This document shows, one piece after another, positions 8,551-17,180 of a stretch of 64,000 nucleotides of DNA. Source of the stretch: Pseudomonas fluorescens. Its GTDB lineage: Bacteria; Pseudomonadota; Gammaproteobacteria; Pseudomonadales; Pseudomonadaceae. The DNA lies in NCBI RefSeq assembly GCF_001307155.1, contig NZ_CP012830.1:5640501-5704500 (forward strand). Direction: 5' to 3'. The first letter of the stretch is position 1. Every line of letters begins with the position of its first letter. The notes below the pieces were generated by a model. The model did no database searches. It was not told where the DNA came from and saw only the letters and a program-made list of their open reading frames with translations. The translations under genes were made by a program, and so were the position numbers.

Positions 8551-9430
8551 TTCGACGACCTGGCCCAAAGGCTACCGGTGCGCCGTAGTGTTGACCGTCG
8601 ACTACAACGACGTACACGGCATCCTGACCCAGGCCCCGGAAGTCGCCGGCCGCGACAAGACCCTGTCGGTGTGGCGCTACGGTACCCAGCGCGGGGTCGA
8701 ACGCTTGCTCGCACTGTTCAAGGAGTTGGGGGTTGCCAGCAGTTGGTGCATACCGGGCATCGTTGCCGAAGAAAACCCGGACCATGTCCGTTCGATCCAG
8801 ACCGCCGGTCATGAAATTGCCTGCGCCAGTTATCGTCATCAGAACTACGACACCCTGAGCCTCGCAGAGCAGACGGTTGCCCTTGAGCACGGCTGCCGGG
8901 CACTGGCCAACATTACCGGCCAGCGGCCAACGGGCTTCCGGATTCCCGCCGGCAACTGGGCACCGGGGTTTACCGAAGCGTTGCGCGAGCAAGGCATTCG
9001 CTGGTCATCCTGTTGGCGCGGCGATGATCTGCCGTTCGCCCATCCAACGGCGCCCGAGGTGATCGAACTGCCAATGCACTATGAACTGGAGGACGAACCG
9101 TACTTCGCGTTCAACCTGAGCCCGGCAGTCCCGCCCGCGCAATCGCGGATTGCTTCTTACAGCCATACCTTGGGCAACCTGCAAATGGACTTTGCCGGGT
9201 TTCATCGCTTTGGCCTGTGCTACGTGTTGCGCCTGCACCCGGAGATCATCGCAACCCCGGGACGCATCGGCGTCCTGCGCGAGTTGCTGCTGGGTATCCA
9301 GCAACACGACGACGTGTGGATCGCCACGGCTGGCGACGTCGCCCAGTGGTGGGCCGAGCGCGCTGTGCCGATGGACGAGGAGCATCCAGCCGCCGTGTAT
9401 GAGCGGCATTATCGAGCGTACTTGCCATGA
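8543..9430 (+). CDS. Second NodB-fold protein, metal site degenerate (probable pseudoenzyme partner)
   Basis: This 295-residue protein is a clear paralogue of the preceding gene: WP.G near the N terminus, the RGDD.P segment and HP.I..PGRI align directly. Two metal-binding positions are changed: the second Asp of motif 1 is N22 (D20-Y-N-D), and the first His of HxxxH is A95 (A95-S-Y-R-H99). H99 and the C-terminal His remain. This suggests loss of the usual metal chemistry or a different role, perhaps as the partner in a heteromer. The ATG at 8543 follows AAGGAGAATCAAC and overlaps the upstream stop by 8 bases, indicating translational coupling. Confidence 0.85.
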   Translation: MADSTTWPKGYRCAVVLTVDYNDVHGILTQAPEVAGRDKTLSVWRYGTQRGVERLLALFKELGVASSWCIPGIVAEENPDHVRSIQTAGHEIACASYRHQNYDTLSLAEQTVALEHGCRALANITGQRPTGFRIPAGNWAPGFTEALREQGIRWSSCWRGDDLPFAHPTAPEVIELPMHYELEDEPYFAFNLSPAVPPAQSRIASYSHTLGNLQMDFAGFHRFGLCYVLRLHPEIIATPGRIGVLRELLLGIQQHDDVWIATAGDVAQWWAERAVPMDEEHPAAVYERHYRAYLP

Positions 9431-10776
9431 GTGAACGATTGCAGCGTCTGGCGCAATTTTGCGTCGAGACCCGTTTCGACGACTTGCCGCCGGCACTGGT
9501 GGCACAAGCCAAGCGGCATATTCTCGATACGGTCGGCGCGACCCTGGCCGGGGCCGCCAGTGAAATTGCCGTCGCTGTTCGGCACACCTTTGCCAATGAA
9601 AACGGCAAAACGCTGGTCTGGGGCACCGCGCAACAGGTGGGCGCCGCGCAGGCAGCGATGCTCAATGGCATCGCCGCCCATGCGCTGGAACTGGACGATA
9701 CCGGTGGCTGCGATCACTCCGGCGCAGTGGTGCTGCCCGCAGTGATGGCAGCCGTCAGCCTGAGTCCTACGCCGGTAAACGGTCGTGAGCTGATTACTGC
9801 GGTGGTGATTGGCTACGAGATCGGTCGGCGGGTGCTTGAGGCTTGCGGCGGTTACTCGGCGCACAACGGCGCCGGTTGGCATTCGACCGCCACCTGCGGG
9901 GTGTTCGGCGCGGCAGCGGCCAGTGCGCGAATACTCGGTCTTGATCCGGCCCAAACCCTCGCTGCACTAGGCATTGCCGGCAGTTTCAGCGGCGGCCTCT
10001 GGGCGTTTATCCATGATGGCTCGCACAGCAAAAAGCTTCACAGCGGCCGCGCCGCCGAAGGTGGTCTGCTGGCGGCGCGGTTTGCCGAGCAAGGGATCAG
10101 CGGGCCAACCAAGTTGTTCGACGACGTCTGGGGCGGCTTCCTCAAGACCCTAGCGACTGAACACGCGCAGCCCGAGGCGCTGGACGCAGACCTTGGCGTG
10201 GTGTGGAAACTCGCCCGCTGCTCGATCAAGCCTTATGCCTCTTGCCGTGGCACGCATTCGGCCATCGATGCCTTGGGTTTGTTGTTGGAGCAATTGCAGA
10301 TCGACGCCGATCAATTGGAAGACGTTCAGGTGTCACTGTGTGGTTTTCTCAACGAGATGTGCGGCGGGCGCGATATCGGCAGTTTGGCCGCCGCGCAAAT
10401 GAGCCTGCCATATGCCCTCGCTGCTCGATTGGTCCATGGTCATTGCCGGCTTGAGGCCTATGACGACGAACAACGCAGTACCTCAGAAATCGCGCATTGG
10501 ATGTCGCGCATTCACCTTGAAGTGGATCCACAACTGTCAGAGGATGGCGAGCCGATCGTGAGCATTCGCAGCCGCGATGGTCGCACGGCAAGCCTGTGTG
10601 TCGAGGTGCCATTGGGCGCGCCGGGAAATCCGTTGAGTGATGCAGCGCTGGAGGAGAAATTCCTCAGCCTGGCGACGCGGGTGCTGCCGGTGGAACAGGC
10701 GACCGGGTTGCTGGAGCGGTTGTGGCAACTGGAAAAACTGCAATCGGTCGGTACGTTGATCGAGATCATTGAATAA
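9427..10776 (+). CDS. MmgE/PrpD family protein
   Basis: This 449-residue protein has the all-helical N-terminal MmgE/PrpD domain (AKRHILDTVGATLAGA, then NGIAAHALELDDTGG and AGWHSTATCGVFGAAAA) and the smaller C-terminal lid with KPYASCRGTHSAIDA. The family includes 2-methylcitrate dehydratase, cis-aconitate decarboxylase and iminodisuccinate epimerase. It starts with an ATGA overlap on the preceding gene. There are no prpB or prpC neighbours, so a methylcitrate role is unlikely. Together with the C-N lyase at 3458, an epimerase or racemase of an aminodicarboxylate adduct is plausible. That is inference. Confidence 0.88.
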   Translation: MSERLQRLAQFCVETRFDDLPPALVAQAKRHILDTVGATLAGAASEIAVAVRHTFANENGKTLVWGTAQQVGAAQAAMLNGIAAHALELDDTGGCDHSGAVVLPAVMAAVSLSPTPVNGRELITAVVIGYEIGRRVLEACGGYSAHNGAGWHSTATCGVFGAAAASARILGLDPAQTLAALGIAGSFSGGLWAFIHDGSHSKKLHSGRAAEGGLLAARFAEQGISGPTKLFDDVWGGFLKTLATEHAQPEALDADLGVVWKLARCSIKPYASCRGTHSAIDALGLLLEQLQIDADQLEDVQVSLCGFLNEMCGGRDIGSLAAAQMSLPYALAARLVHGHCRLEAYDDEQRSTSEIAHWMSRIHLEVDPQLSEDGEPIVSIRSRDGRTASLCVEVPLGAPGNPLSDAALEEKFLSLATRVLPVEQATGLLERLWQLEKLQSVGTLIEIIE

Positions 10777-10792
10777 GGACATTCGTACCACC

Positions 10793-11992
10793 GTGGCTAC
10801 TTACTCGCTCGTTATTCGCCGCCTGATGATCTGTTCGCTGACCATCGTCGTCAGCCGCGCCATCACCAGCCCGTTGCTGACGCTGTTCCTCAGCAACAAG
10901 CTGGGCCTGAATCAGCAGGACGTTGGCCTGCTGTTGGGCATCGCGGTGTTCATCGCCACCCTGCTCGCGCTGTATGGCGGTTACATCATCGACCGCCTGG
11001 AGAAACGCCGGTTGCTGATTCTGGCGATGCTTTCCAGCGCCGTTGGTTTTGTCCTGCTGACCTTCGCCCACAACCTTTACCTGACCACGCTGACGCTGGT
11101 GATTACCGAAACCGCTTCGGCGCTGTTTCTGATCGGCTCGAAAGCGATCCTCAGTGAAAATCTGCCGATGGGCCAGCGGGCCAAGGCCTTTTCATTGCGC
11201 TATACCCTGACCAACATTGGCTACGCCACCGGCCCGATGCTGGGGGTGGTGATTGCCGGGGTGCAGCCATTGGCACCGTTCCTGATTGCCGGTGGCATCG
11301 CTTTTTTCAGCACCTTCCTGATGAGAGGGATTCCCGGATCGGCCAAGGAAGCGGCTGTTGGCCAGCCACAGAGCTTTCTGAAAACCCTGGTGACCCTGAA
11401 GAACGACCGCACACTGATCATGTTCACCTGCGGCTGCCTGCTCAGCACCGTGGTGCACGGACGTTTCACCCTGTACCTGTCGCAATACCTGCTGGTGACG
11501 CAAAACGAGCACATTGCGCTGAAAACCATGGCCGCGATCCTCGCCTGCAACGCGATCAGCGTGATTCTCTTGCAGTACCAGATCGGCCGATTCCTTAAAC
11601 GCGAACAGCTGCGTTACTGGATTGTTATCGGCAGCAGCCTGTTCATCTTCGGATTGATCGGCTTCAGCTTTGCGCAGAACCTGGTGCAGTGGTGCCTGGC
11701 GATGTTTGTCTTCACCCTTGGCGAAATGATCATCTACCCGGCAGAGTTCCTGTTCGTCGATACCCTGGCACCGGAAGAACTGCGCGGCAGCTACTACGGC
11801 GCGCAGAACCTGGCGGCATTGGGCGGTGCGGCGAGCCCGGTGATTTGCGGCTTTTTGCTGACCCACACGGCACCGGCGACGATGTTTTATGCCCTCAGCG
11901 CACTGACCGCCATGGGCGGATTGCTGTGTTTCCTGAGTGGTCGGCGCGTCGCCACACTTCAAAATAAATGCACTGAAAGATCATTAATATGA
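10793..11992 (+). CDS. Major facilitator superfamily transporter
   Basis: This is a 399-residue, 12-helix carrier from a GTG at 10793, preceded by AAGGAC. An upstream TTG at 10769 would overlap the previous gene by 8 bases and is the alternative. The MFS motif A region after helix 2 is recognisable as GGYIIDRLEKRRLL. It ends the co-directional cluster and is followed by a strong terminator. It could export a product or import a precursor of the pathway; direction cannot be read from sequence. Confidence 0.85.
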   Translation: MATYSLVIRRLMICSLTIVVSRAITSPLLTLFLSNKLGLNQQDVGLLLGIAVFIATLLALYGGYIIDRLEKRRLLILAMLSSAVGFVLLTFAHNLYLTTLTLVITETASALFLIGSKAILSENLPMGQRAKAFSLRYTLTNIGYATGPMLGVVIAGVQPLAPFLIAGGIAFFSTFLMRGIPGSAKEAAVGQPQSFLKTLVTLKNDRTLIMFTCGCLLSTVVHGRFTLYLSQYLLVTQNEHIALKTMAAILACNAISVILLQYQIGRFLKREQLRYWIVIGSSLFIFGLIGFSFAQNLVQWCLAMFVFTLGEMIIYPAEFLFVDTLAPEELRGSYYGAQNLAALGGAASPVICGFLLTHTAPATMFYALSALTAMGGLLCFLSGRRVATLQNKCTERSLI

Positions 11993-12057
11993 ATTTGTCA
12001 GGGGTGAGATAGATCGGCACACTGTGCCGGTTCCTCCCCCAAATGTTGGAACGTTTA

Positions 12058-12095
12058 AAGGGCTTTCTGGTGATCCAGACAAGCCCTTCTTTTTG
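12058..12095 (+). terminator. Rho-independent terminator of the argH-like/MmgE cluster
   Basis: The stem AAGGGCT..TCTGG pairs with CCAGA..AGCCCTT around a TGAT loop and is followed by CTTTTT. It lies 65 bases after the MFS stop codon and just before the HPP gene, marking the end of the transcription unit. Confidence 0.8.
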
Positions 12096-12125
12096 CCCGT
12101 TCTTTGCCACTGGATCGTTTTCGTT

Positions 12126-12833
12126 ATGCTCGCTCGCTGGATACCCGCTGCCGTCAACACCCGCCCCTCTGAATGGAGCCGTGCCGCCATCGGCATGTCG
12201 CTGGGCACGCTGCTGAGCGTCTGGCTCTGTGGCCAGGTGTTCGGCATGGATGTGGCCTTGCACTTGATCGGGCCGTTGGGCGCTTCGGCGGTGTTGCTGT
12301 TCGCCGTGTCTTCCGGCGCACTGGCGCAGCCATGGTCAATTCTCGGCGGCTATTTGTGTGCAGCGGTGGTGTCGCTGCTGGTGGCCCATGTGCTTGGGCG
12401 CACGCTGGGCAGTGCCTGCCTGGCGGCTGGCATGGCGTTGATTCTGATGTGCTGGCTGCGTTGCCTGCACCCGCCGGCGGGTGCGTTGGCGTTGCTGCTG
12501 GTGGTGGCGGACCCGGCGACCATCGCGATGGAATGGCGCGAACTCGGGCCGGTGATGCTCGCCGCGACGTGCATGCTGCTCAGCGCCCTGGCCTATAACA
12601 ACCTGACGCGGATCCGTTACCCCAAGGGCCACAGTGAACCGGTCGCCACGGTGCCCGCAGATCATCCGCCCGCAGACGCGCTGGCGATTACCGCCGAAGA
12701 CCTCAAGCTGGCCCTGGCCGACATGCAGGAGTTCTTCGACGTCACGCCCGAGGACCTTGAGCAGTTGATCCACGCCAGCGAGCTGCATGCCAAACGCCGC
12801 AGCATCAGTGAAGTGTTTGGCACTCGGCCTTAG
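12126..12833 (+). CDS. HPP family integral membrane protein
   Basis: This 235-residue protein has about five membrane helices followed by a soluble tail of about 60 residues. The family-defining motif is present as C-LHPPAGA near residue 118, with the GPLGASAVLLF helix before it. Some HPP proteins carry nitrite across chloroplast membranes; bacterial members are mostly untested. Start is the ATG at 12126, after the terminator of the upstream cluster; the frame is open further upstream through the terminator but has no reason to be used. The acidic C-terminal tail (EDLKLALADMQEFFDVTPED) resembles tails seen on other proteobacterial HPP proteins. Confidence 0.85.
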   Translation: MLARWIPAAVNTRPSEWSRAAIGMSLGTLLSVWLCGQVFGMDVALHLIGPLGASAVLLFAVSSGALAQPWSILGGYLCAAVVSLLVAHVLGRTLGSACLAAGMALILMCWLRCLHPPAGALALLLVVADPATIAMEWRELGPVMLAATCMLLSALAYNNLTRIRYPKGHSEPVATVPADHPPADALAITAEDLKLALADMQEFFDVTPEDLEQLIHASELHAKRRSISEVFGTRP

Positions 12834-12844
12834 CCACTAAACCA

Positions 12845-13879
12845 TTAGGCCGCCGACTGCTGTCGCGCCGGCACGGCCAGGCTGACGGCGCGCACCGAAG
12901 CACCGGCCGTCAAGCCCAGTGCCTTGGCGGTGTGGGCATCGACAATCAAGGTCCCGGCGGCGACCCGCGCTGGCGCGGCGGTGATCCGGCAATCGGCGAA
13001 CTGGCGGTTGTGAATCAGATACACCGCCGCCTGCTCTCCCGGCGTGCCGATGCTCAGTTGCAATACCTGGCTGTCACGCACCGCGCGAATGTCGCCGGTG
13101 GCGCACTCGATCAACGGGCCGCCGTCGAAGATGTCGATGTAATCCTTGTGCTCGAACCCTTCAGCCTTGAGCATCCCCAGCGCCGGTTCGGTGTTGGGAT
13201 GAACCCGGCCGATCGTTGCCCGCGCAGCCTCGGGCAGCAGGCAGGTCGGCAGCGGGAACTTCGGCATCAGTTCGGCAATGAAGGTCTTGTTGCCCAGCCC
13301 GGTGAGGTAGTCGGCGTCGGCAAAATCCATCTTGAAGAAGTGCCGGCCCAGCCCTTCCCAGAACGGCGAGACGCCGTCTTCGTCCGAGTAACCGCGCATT
13401 TCAGCGATCACCTTGTCGCCAAAGTACTGGCGAAATTCGGCGAGAAACAGGAACCGCGCCTTGGACAGCAAACGACCATTCAGACCGCTGCGATGACCGG
13501 CGTGCAGGAACAACGAACACAACTCCGATTGCCCGGTCATGTCATTGCCGAGAAACAGCGTCAGCAATTGCTGGTTGATCCCGAGGTTTTTCGACGCGGC
13601 GACAAACAACCCCATCCGGTAGTTGTACCAAGGCTCGCGCAGCCCGACCGCGCCAGCCAGGGCGCAGATACCGACAGCTTCGCCGTTGTCGGCCTCCAGC
13701 ACAAACAGGTAATCGGCATCAGCCCGTTCGGCTTCTCCGGCGAAGGTTTTTTCAGCCCATTCCAGGCGCTGACGCAAACGCCCGGCATCGGCGGGCAAGG
13801 TGGTCAAACCGGCGCCGGCGCTGTGGGCCAGTGCCAGCAACGCCGGCAGGTCATTCATTGTTGCAGGACGGACGATCAT
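12845..13879 (-). CDS. AstA-like arginine/ornithine N-succinyltransferase family protein
   Basis: This 344-residue protein carries the AstA family pattern: an N-terminal GNAT-like RPATMNDLPALLALA, then AGAGLTTLP, the YNYRMGLFVAASKNLGI strand, and the central CSLFLHAGHRSGLNGRLLSKARFLF and FWEGLGRHFF blocks. AstA/AruF/AruG proteins transfer succinyl from succinyl-CoA to the alpha-amine of arginine or ornithine. It stands alone here, without astB, astC, astD or astE and without the second subunit typical of pseudomonads. The ATG at 13879 follows AGGAG and shares a base with the CtlX stop (TGATG), so the two are translationally coupled. Confidence 0.8.
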   Translation of the reverse strand: MIVRPATMNDLPALLALAHSAGAGLTTLPADAGRLRQRLEWAEKTFAGEAERADADYLFVLEADNGEAVGICALAGAVGLREPWYNYRMGLFVAASKNLGINQQLLTLFLGNDMTGQSELCSLFLHAGHRSGLNGRLLSKARFLFLAEFRQYFGDKVIAEMRGYSDEDGVSPFWEGLGRHFFKMDFADADYLTGLGNKTFIAELMPKFPLPTCLLPEAARATIGRVHPNTEPALGMLKAEGFEHKDYIDIFDGGPLIECATGDIRAVRDSQVLQLSIGTPGEQAAVYLIHNRQFADCRITAAPARVAAGTLIVDAHTAKALGLTAGASVRAVSLAVPARQQSAA

Positions 13880-14814
13880 CAATGCTGCTCCTGTGGGCTC
13901 ACGCGTTTAGGCAGATAGACTTCCGCGAGCATGCAGCGCGCGCTGCCGCCGCCAATCCGCTCGATGGTGTCGATGTTTACCGGTAGAGGTTTGGCGTACG
14001 CTTCGACCATCCGGCGCTGGTCGGCATGCAGCGACCGCCAGGCCGTGCGCGACATCACCAGCAACGGCTCGCCAGCGGCGTTGTGCACTTCAAGCATGTT
14101 GCCGGCGAACGACTCCAGTTGATCGAAGCTCAGGGTCAAGACTTGCTTGCCGCTGCATTCCAGGCGTGAGCGCAGTGCATTGCGTTCGTCCAGGTCGCTG
14201 ACCGACTCCAGACAGACCACCGCCAGTTGCCTGCCGACGCTCATCATCACGTTGGTGTGATAGATCGGCACGCCGTGACGGTCCACCGCGTTGAACGCGC
14301 AGAGTTCATAGCCGAGGTGTTCAACCACCTGATCCAACGCCTTCGCGTGGGTGCGGGTCGAGTAGCCGGCGTAGCAAATCCGCTGTTCGCGATCGAGGAC
14401 CATGCTGCCGGTGCCCTCGAGGAATACTTCCTGCTGCTCAAGGTCGGAGAGGTCGAGCAATTGCTCGATGCGGTAGGCATCGCGCAGCCAGTCGAGTACG
14501 CCTTTGTCGCGCTCCAGGCGCCGGTTGTGGCCCTGCATCGGGTACAGCACGAGCGTGCCGTCGGGATGGCTGCTCCACCAATTGTTCGGAAAGATCGAGT
14601 CCGGGGTGTGCGGGGCTTCGCTGTCGTTGTGCACCATGACTTCAACGCCGTGCTCGCGCAGGGCGGCGACATAGCCGTCGAACTCTTGCAGGGCCTTGAG
14701 TTGTACGTCTTCGGCTGCAGCCGCCGGACGCTGGAAACGGTTGTTGGCGGCCGTGTCCTGGTTGAAGGAGAAACGTGTCGGGCGAATCATCAAAACGGTA
14801 TTGGTGGTTTGCAT
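13879..14814 (-). CDS. ctlX: Citrulline/arginine hydrolase of the guanidino-group modifying superfamily (CtlX-like)
   Basis: This 311-residue protein has the arginine deiminase/amidinotransferase pentein fold. Visible active-site elements are NNWWSSHPDGT, the EGTGSMV acidic motif, the catalytic His in YHTNVMMSVG and the nucleophile Cys in GGGSARCMLAEVYLP near the C terminus. This pattern fits CtlX, a citrulline ureidase that yields ornithine, ammonia and CO2. Start is the ATG at 14814; the frame remains open upstream but only this start gives the conserved TTNTVLMIRP beginning. The linked basic amino-acid transporter and AstA-like enzyme support an arginine/citrulline role. Confidence 0.82.
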   Translation of the reverse strand: MQTTNTVLMIRPTRFSFNQDTAANNRFQRPAAAAEDVQLKALQEFDGYVAALREHGVEVMVHNDSEAPHTPDSIFPNNWWSSHPDGTLVLYPMQGHNRRLERDKGVLDWLRDAYRIEQLLDLSDLEQQEVFLEGTGSMVLDREQRICYAGYSTRTHAKALDQVVEHLGYELCAFNAVDRHGVPIYHTNVMMSVGRQLAVVCLESVSDLDERNALRSRLECSGKQVLTLSFDQLESFAGNMLEVHNAAGEPLLVMSRTAWRSLHADQRRMVEAYAKPLPVNIDTIERIGGGSARCMLAEVYLPKRVSPQEQH

Positions 14815-14972
14815 GGGCACAGAATCAATGAGGGTTGAGAGGTGCTCATTGTCTGATTCGGCGCCGGAAAAACCCGGCTGATAAGGAGGGAGTTGGTGCT
14901 GGAAATGGCTGAAAACGCGGTGGCTTGCAGCCGATTTGGCGGGCGTGATAAATCGTCTGAAATCGCTGATTA

Positions 14973-15121
14973 CCGTAGCAGCTGGCGCAGCCTGCGTTCG
15001 GCTGCGTAGCGGTCGTAAAACCATGCTCTGCGGTGCTTCAGACTCACCGAGTCGTCAGCATTTACGACTGCTGCGCCCGAGCGCGGACCGAGCCGAACGC
15101 AGGCTGCGCCAGCTGCTACGG
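14973..15121. repeat. REPIN-like inverted repeat pair, family A, copy 2
   Basis: Arms of 31 bases beginning CCGTAGCAGCTGGCGCAGCC and ending in the reverse complement GCTGCTACGG are essentially perfect and separated by about 87 bases. The element occupies most of the 328-base gap between ctlX and the Lrp-type gene. It shares the GTAGCAGCTG ends with the copies at 7487 and 32979 but differs in the inner core (GCGCAGCCTGCG). Confidence 0.85.
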
Positions 15122-15142
15122 AACTGCGGCGCTGGGCCCGTT

Positions 15143-15619
15143 CTAGGTGGAGGTTTTGACCATTGCCAGCTCGGGGTGGCTGACCAGTTTGTCGATGTGC
15201 AGGTCCGGGTCGTCGAACCAGACTTCGGTCAATACCCGGTAGTGTTCCATGTCGCGACAGCGCATCCGCAGGCTGTAGTCGAAGGCGCCGCTGATCAATT
15301 GGCACTCCAGCACTTGCGGACAGGCGCGGACTTTGGCTTCGAAGGCTTTCTGCGCGGCGCGCCCGCTCTGGTTCGAGAGTGCCACCAGCACCAGTAACGA
15401 CAGACCGGGGGTCAGTTTTTTCTCGTCGAGAATCGCCCCGTAGCCACGAATGACGCCGAGCTGTTCGAGCTTGCGCACCCGCTCAAGGCATGGCCTTGGC
15501 GTCAGGTGCACGCGCTCGGAAAGCTTCTGATAGGTGATGCGCCCTTCGTGGCGCAGCACCTCAATGATTGCCTGATCGATACGATCAAGCACGATCGACA
15601 TATCGCGGATGTCCGCCAT
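15143..15619 (-). CDS. Lrp/AsnC family transcriptional regulator
   Basis: This 158-residue protein has an N-terminal AsnC-type helix-turn-helix (LDRIDQAIIEVLRHEGRITYQKLSERVHLTPRPCLERVRKLEQLGVI, about residues 11-58) and a C-terminal RAM domain (LLVLVALSNQ, then ECQLISGAFDYSLRMRCRD). These regulators bind amino acids and control transport or catabolic genes. It lies 12 bases downstream of the ABC ATPase gene and upstream of ctlX, so arginine, ornithine or citrulline is the likely effector (inference). ATG at 15619 is used; an ATG seven codons in is possible. Confidence 0.92.
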   Translation of the reverse strand: MADIRDMSIVLDRIDQAIIEVLRHEGRITYQKLSERVHLTPRPCLERVRKLEQLGVIRGYGAILDEKKLTPGLSLLVLVALSNQSGRAAQKAFEAKVRACPQVLECQLISGAFDYSLRMRCRDMEHYRVLTEVWFDDPDLHIDKLVSHPELAMVKTST

Positions 15620-15631
15620 GTACGCCTTGCC

Positions 15632-16393
15632 TCACTTCAAACGGCCCGATAAAAATTGCTGTAAACGCTCGCTTTTCGGCTGGTCGAGAATCGTTGCATC
15701 GCCCTGCTCCTCGACCCGGCCTTGATGCAGGAACAGCACCTGGCTGGACACCTGCCGGGCAAAGCCCATTTCGTGGGTCACCATCAACATGGTCCGGCCT
15801 TCTTCAGCCAACGCCTGAATCACCTTCAATACTTCACCCACCAGTTCCGGGTCGAGGGCCGAAGTCGGCTCATCGAACAACAGAATCTGTGGTTCCACCG
15901 CCAATGCCCGGGCAATCGCTACCCGTTGTTGTTGGCCGCCGGACAGGAAGGCCGGGTACTGCTCGGCCACGCGTTGCGGCAGACCAACCTTGTCCAGATA
16001 CGCCCGAGCGCTGACTTCAGCGTCCTTGCGACTGACGCCCAGGACTTTGCACGGCGCCAGCATGATGTTCTCCAAAACCGTCAGATGACTCCACAGGTTG
16101 AAGTGCTGAAACACCATCGCCAGCCGCGTGCGCAAGCGCTGCAACTGTGCCGGGTTGGCAACCCGCATGCCACCGGGCGCCTGGCGGGTGACAATCCGCT
16201 CGCCGTCCAGCTCGATGGCACCTTCATCCGCCCGTTCAAGGAAGTTGATACACCGCAGCATAGTGCTTTTGCCGGAGCCACTGGCGCCAATCATGCTCAC
16301 CACATCACCGGCGCGGGCATTCAACGAGACGCCCTTGAGTACTTCGTTGTCACCGAAGCGTTTATACAGATTTTCAACGGTCAGTTTGTACAT
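15632..16393 (-). CDS. Basic amino-acid ABC transporter, ATP-binding protein
   Basis: This 253-residue HisP-type ATPase shows Walker A GASGSGKST near residue 36, LSGGQQQR and Walker B ILLFDEPTSALD. Insert AAGVR-like residues between strands (IVTRQAPGGMRVANPAQLQRLR) are typical of the histidine/arginine transporter ATPases. It is the energy subunit for the two permeases and binding protein encoded upstream on the same strand. Start is the ATG at 16393 behind AGGAGTG. Confidence 0.95.
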   Translation of the reverse strand: MYKLTVENLYKRFGDNEVLKGVSLNARAGDVVSMIGASGSGKSTMLRCINFLERADEGAIELDGERIVTRQAPGGMRVANPAQLQRLRTRLAMVFQHFNLWSHLTVLENIMLAPCKVLGVSRKDAEVSARAYLDKVGLPQRVAEQYPAFLSGGQQQRVAIARALAVEPQILLFDEPTSALDPELVGEVLKVIQALAEEGRTMLMVTHEMGFARQVSSQVLFLHQGRVEEQGDATILDQPKSERLQQFLSGRLK

Positions 16394-16469
16394 GCAACAC
16401 TCCTGGAGCGCTGCCGTTGGCGACAGCGTTCTGGACAGAAAGAGGGAGGAAAAAAGCCGGTTCCGGATC

Positions 16470-17180
16470 TCAGTGAGCCGGCCCGAGGAAATTCAGCCAG
16501 CGCTTCTCTGCGAGACGAAACGCGCCGACCAGGCCAAATGACAGCGCGAGGTACAGCAGCCCGGCGATACCGAAGGCCTGGAAGGTCATGAAGGTCGCGG
16601 CATTCGCGTCCCGGGCAACCTTGAGGATGTCCGGAATGGTCGCGGTGAACGCCACCGACGTGGCGTGCAGCATCAGGATCACTTCGTTGCTGTAGTAAGG
16701 CAGCGCCCGACGCAACGCCGAAGGCAGAATCAACTTCACATACAAACGCCAGCCACTCAGGCCATAGGCATGGGCCGCCTCGATTTCACCGTAGGGAATG
16801 CTGCGGATCGCCCCGGCGAAGATCTCGACGGTGTAGGCGCAAGTGTTGAGGGTGAACGCCAGCAAGGTGCAGTTCATCGCATCGCGAAAGAACGCTTCCA
16901 GCAGCGGCTGCGAGCGGACCACCGCGATGCCGTAGATTCCGCTGTAGCAAATCAGCAACTGGATATACAGCGGCGTGCCGCGAAACACGTAAGTGAACAG
17001 CTGCACCGGCCAGCGCAGCAGGCCCCAGCGCGAAGTGCGCATGATCGCCAGCGGCAGTGACAGGCAGAATCCGAGCACGATGCTCACCACCAGCAGCCAT
17101 AAGGTCATGGCCAAACCGGTGAAGTTGTAGCCGTCACTGAACAGGAAAGGTTTCCAGTATTCGGAGATCAATTCGATCAT
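16470..17180 (-). CDS. Basic amino-acid ABC transporter, permease (HisM/AotM-like)
   Basis: This 236-residue inner-membrane protein has about five helices and the EAA docking loop EIEAAHAYGLSGWRLYVKLILPSALRRALP at about residues 132-160. The segment YVFRGTPLYIQLLI is characteristic of this family. Its ATG overlaps the stop of the partner permease by 4 bases (ATGA). It would pair with the 241-residue permease to form the heterodimeric channel for arginine, ornithine or histidine. Confidence 0.93.
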   Translation of the reverse strand: MIELISEYWKPFLFSDGYNFTGLAMTLWLLVVSIVLGFCLSLPLAIMRTSRWGLLRWPVQLFTYVFRGTPLYIQLLICYSGIYGIAVVRSQPLLEAFFRDAMNCTLLAFTLNTCAYTVEIFAGAIRSIPYGEIEAAHAYGLSGWRLYVKLILPSALRRALPYYSNEVILMLHATSVAFTATIPDILKVARDANAATFMTFQAFGIAGLLYLALSFGLVGAFRLAEKRWLNFLGPAH

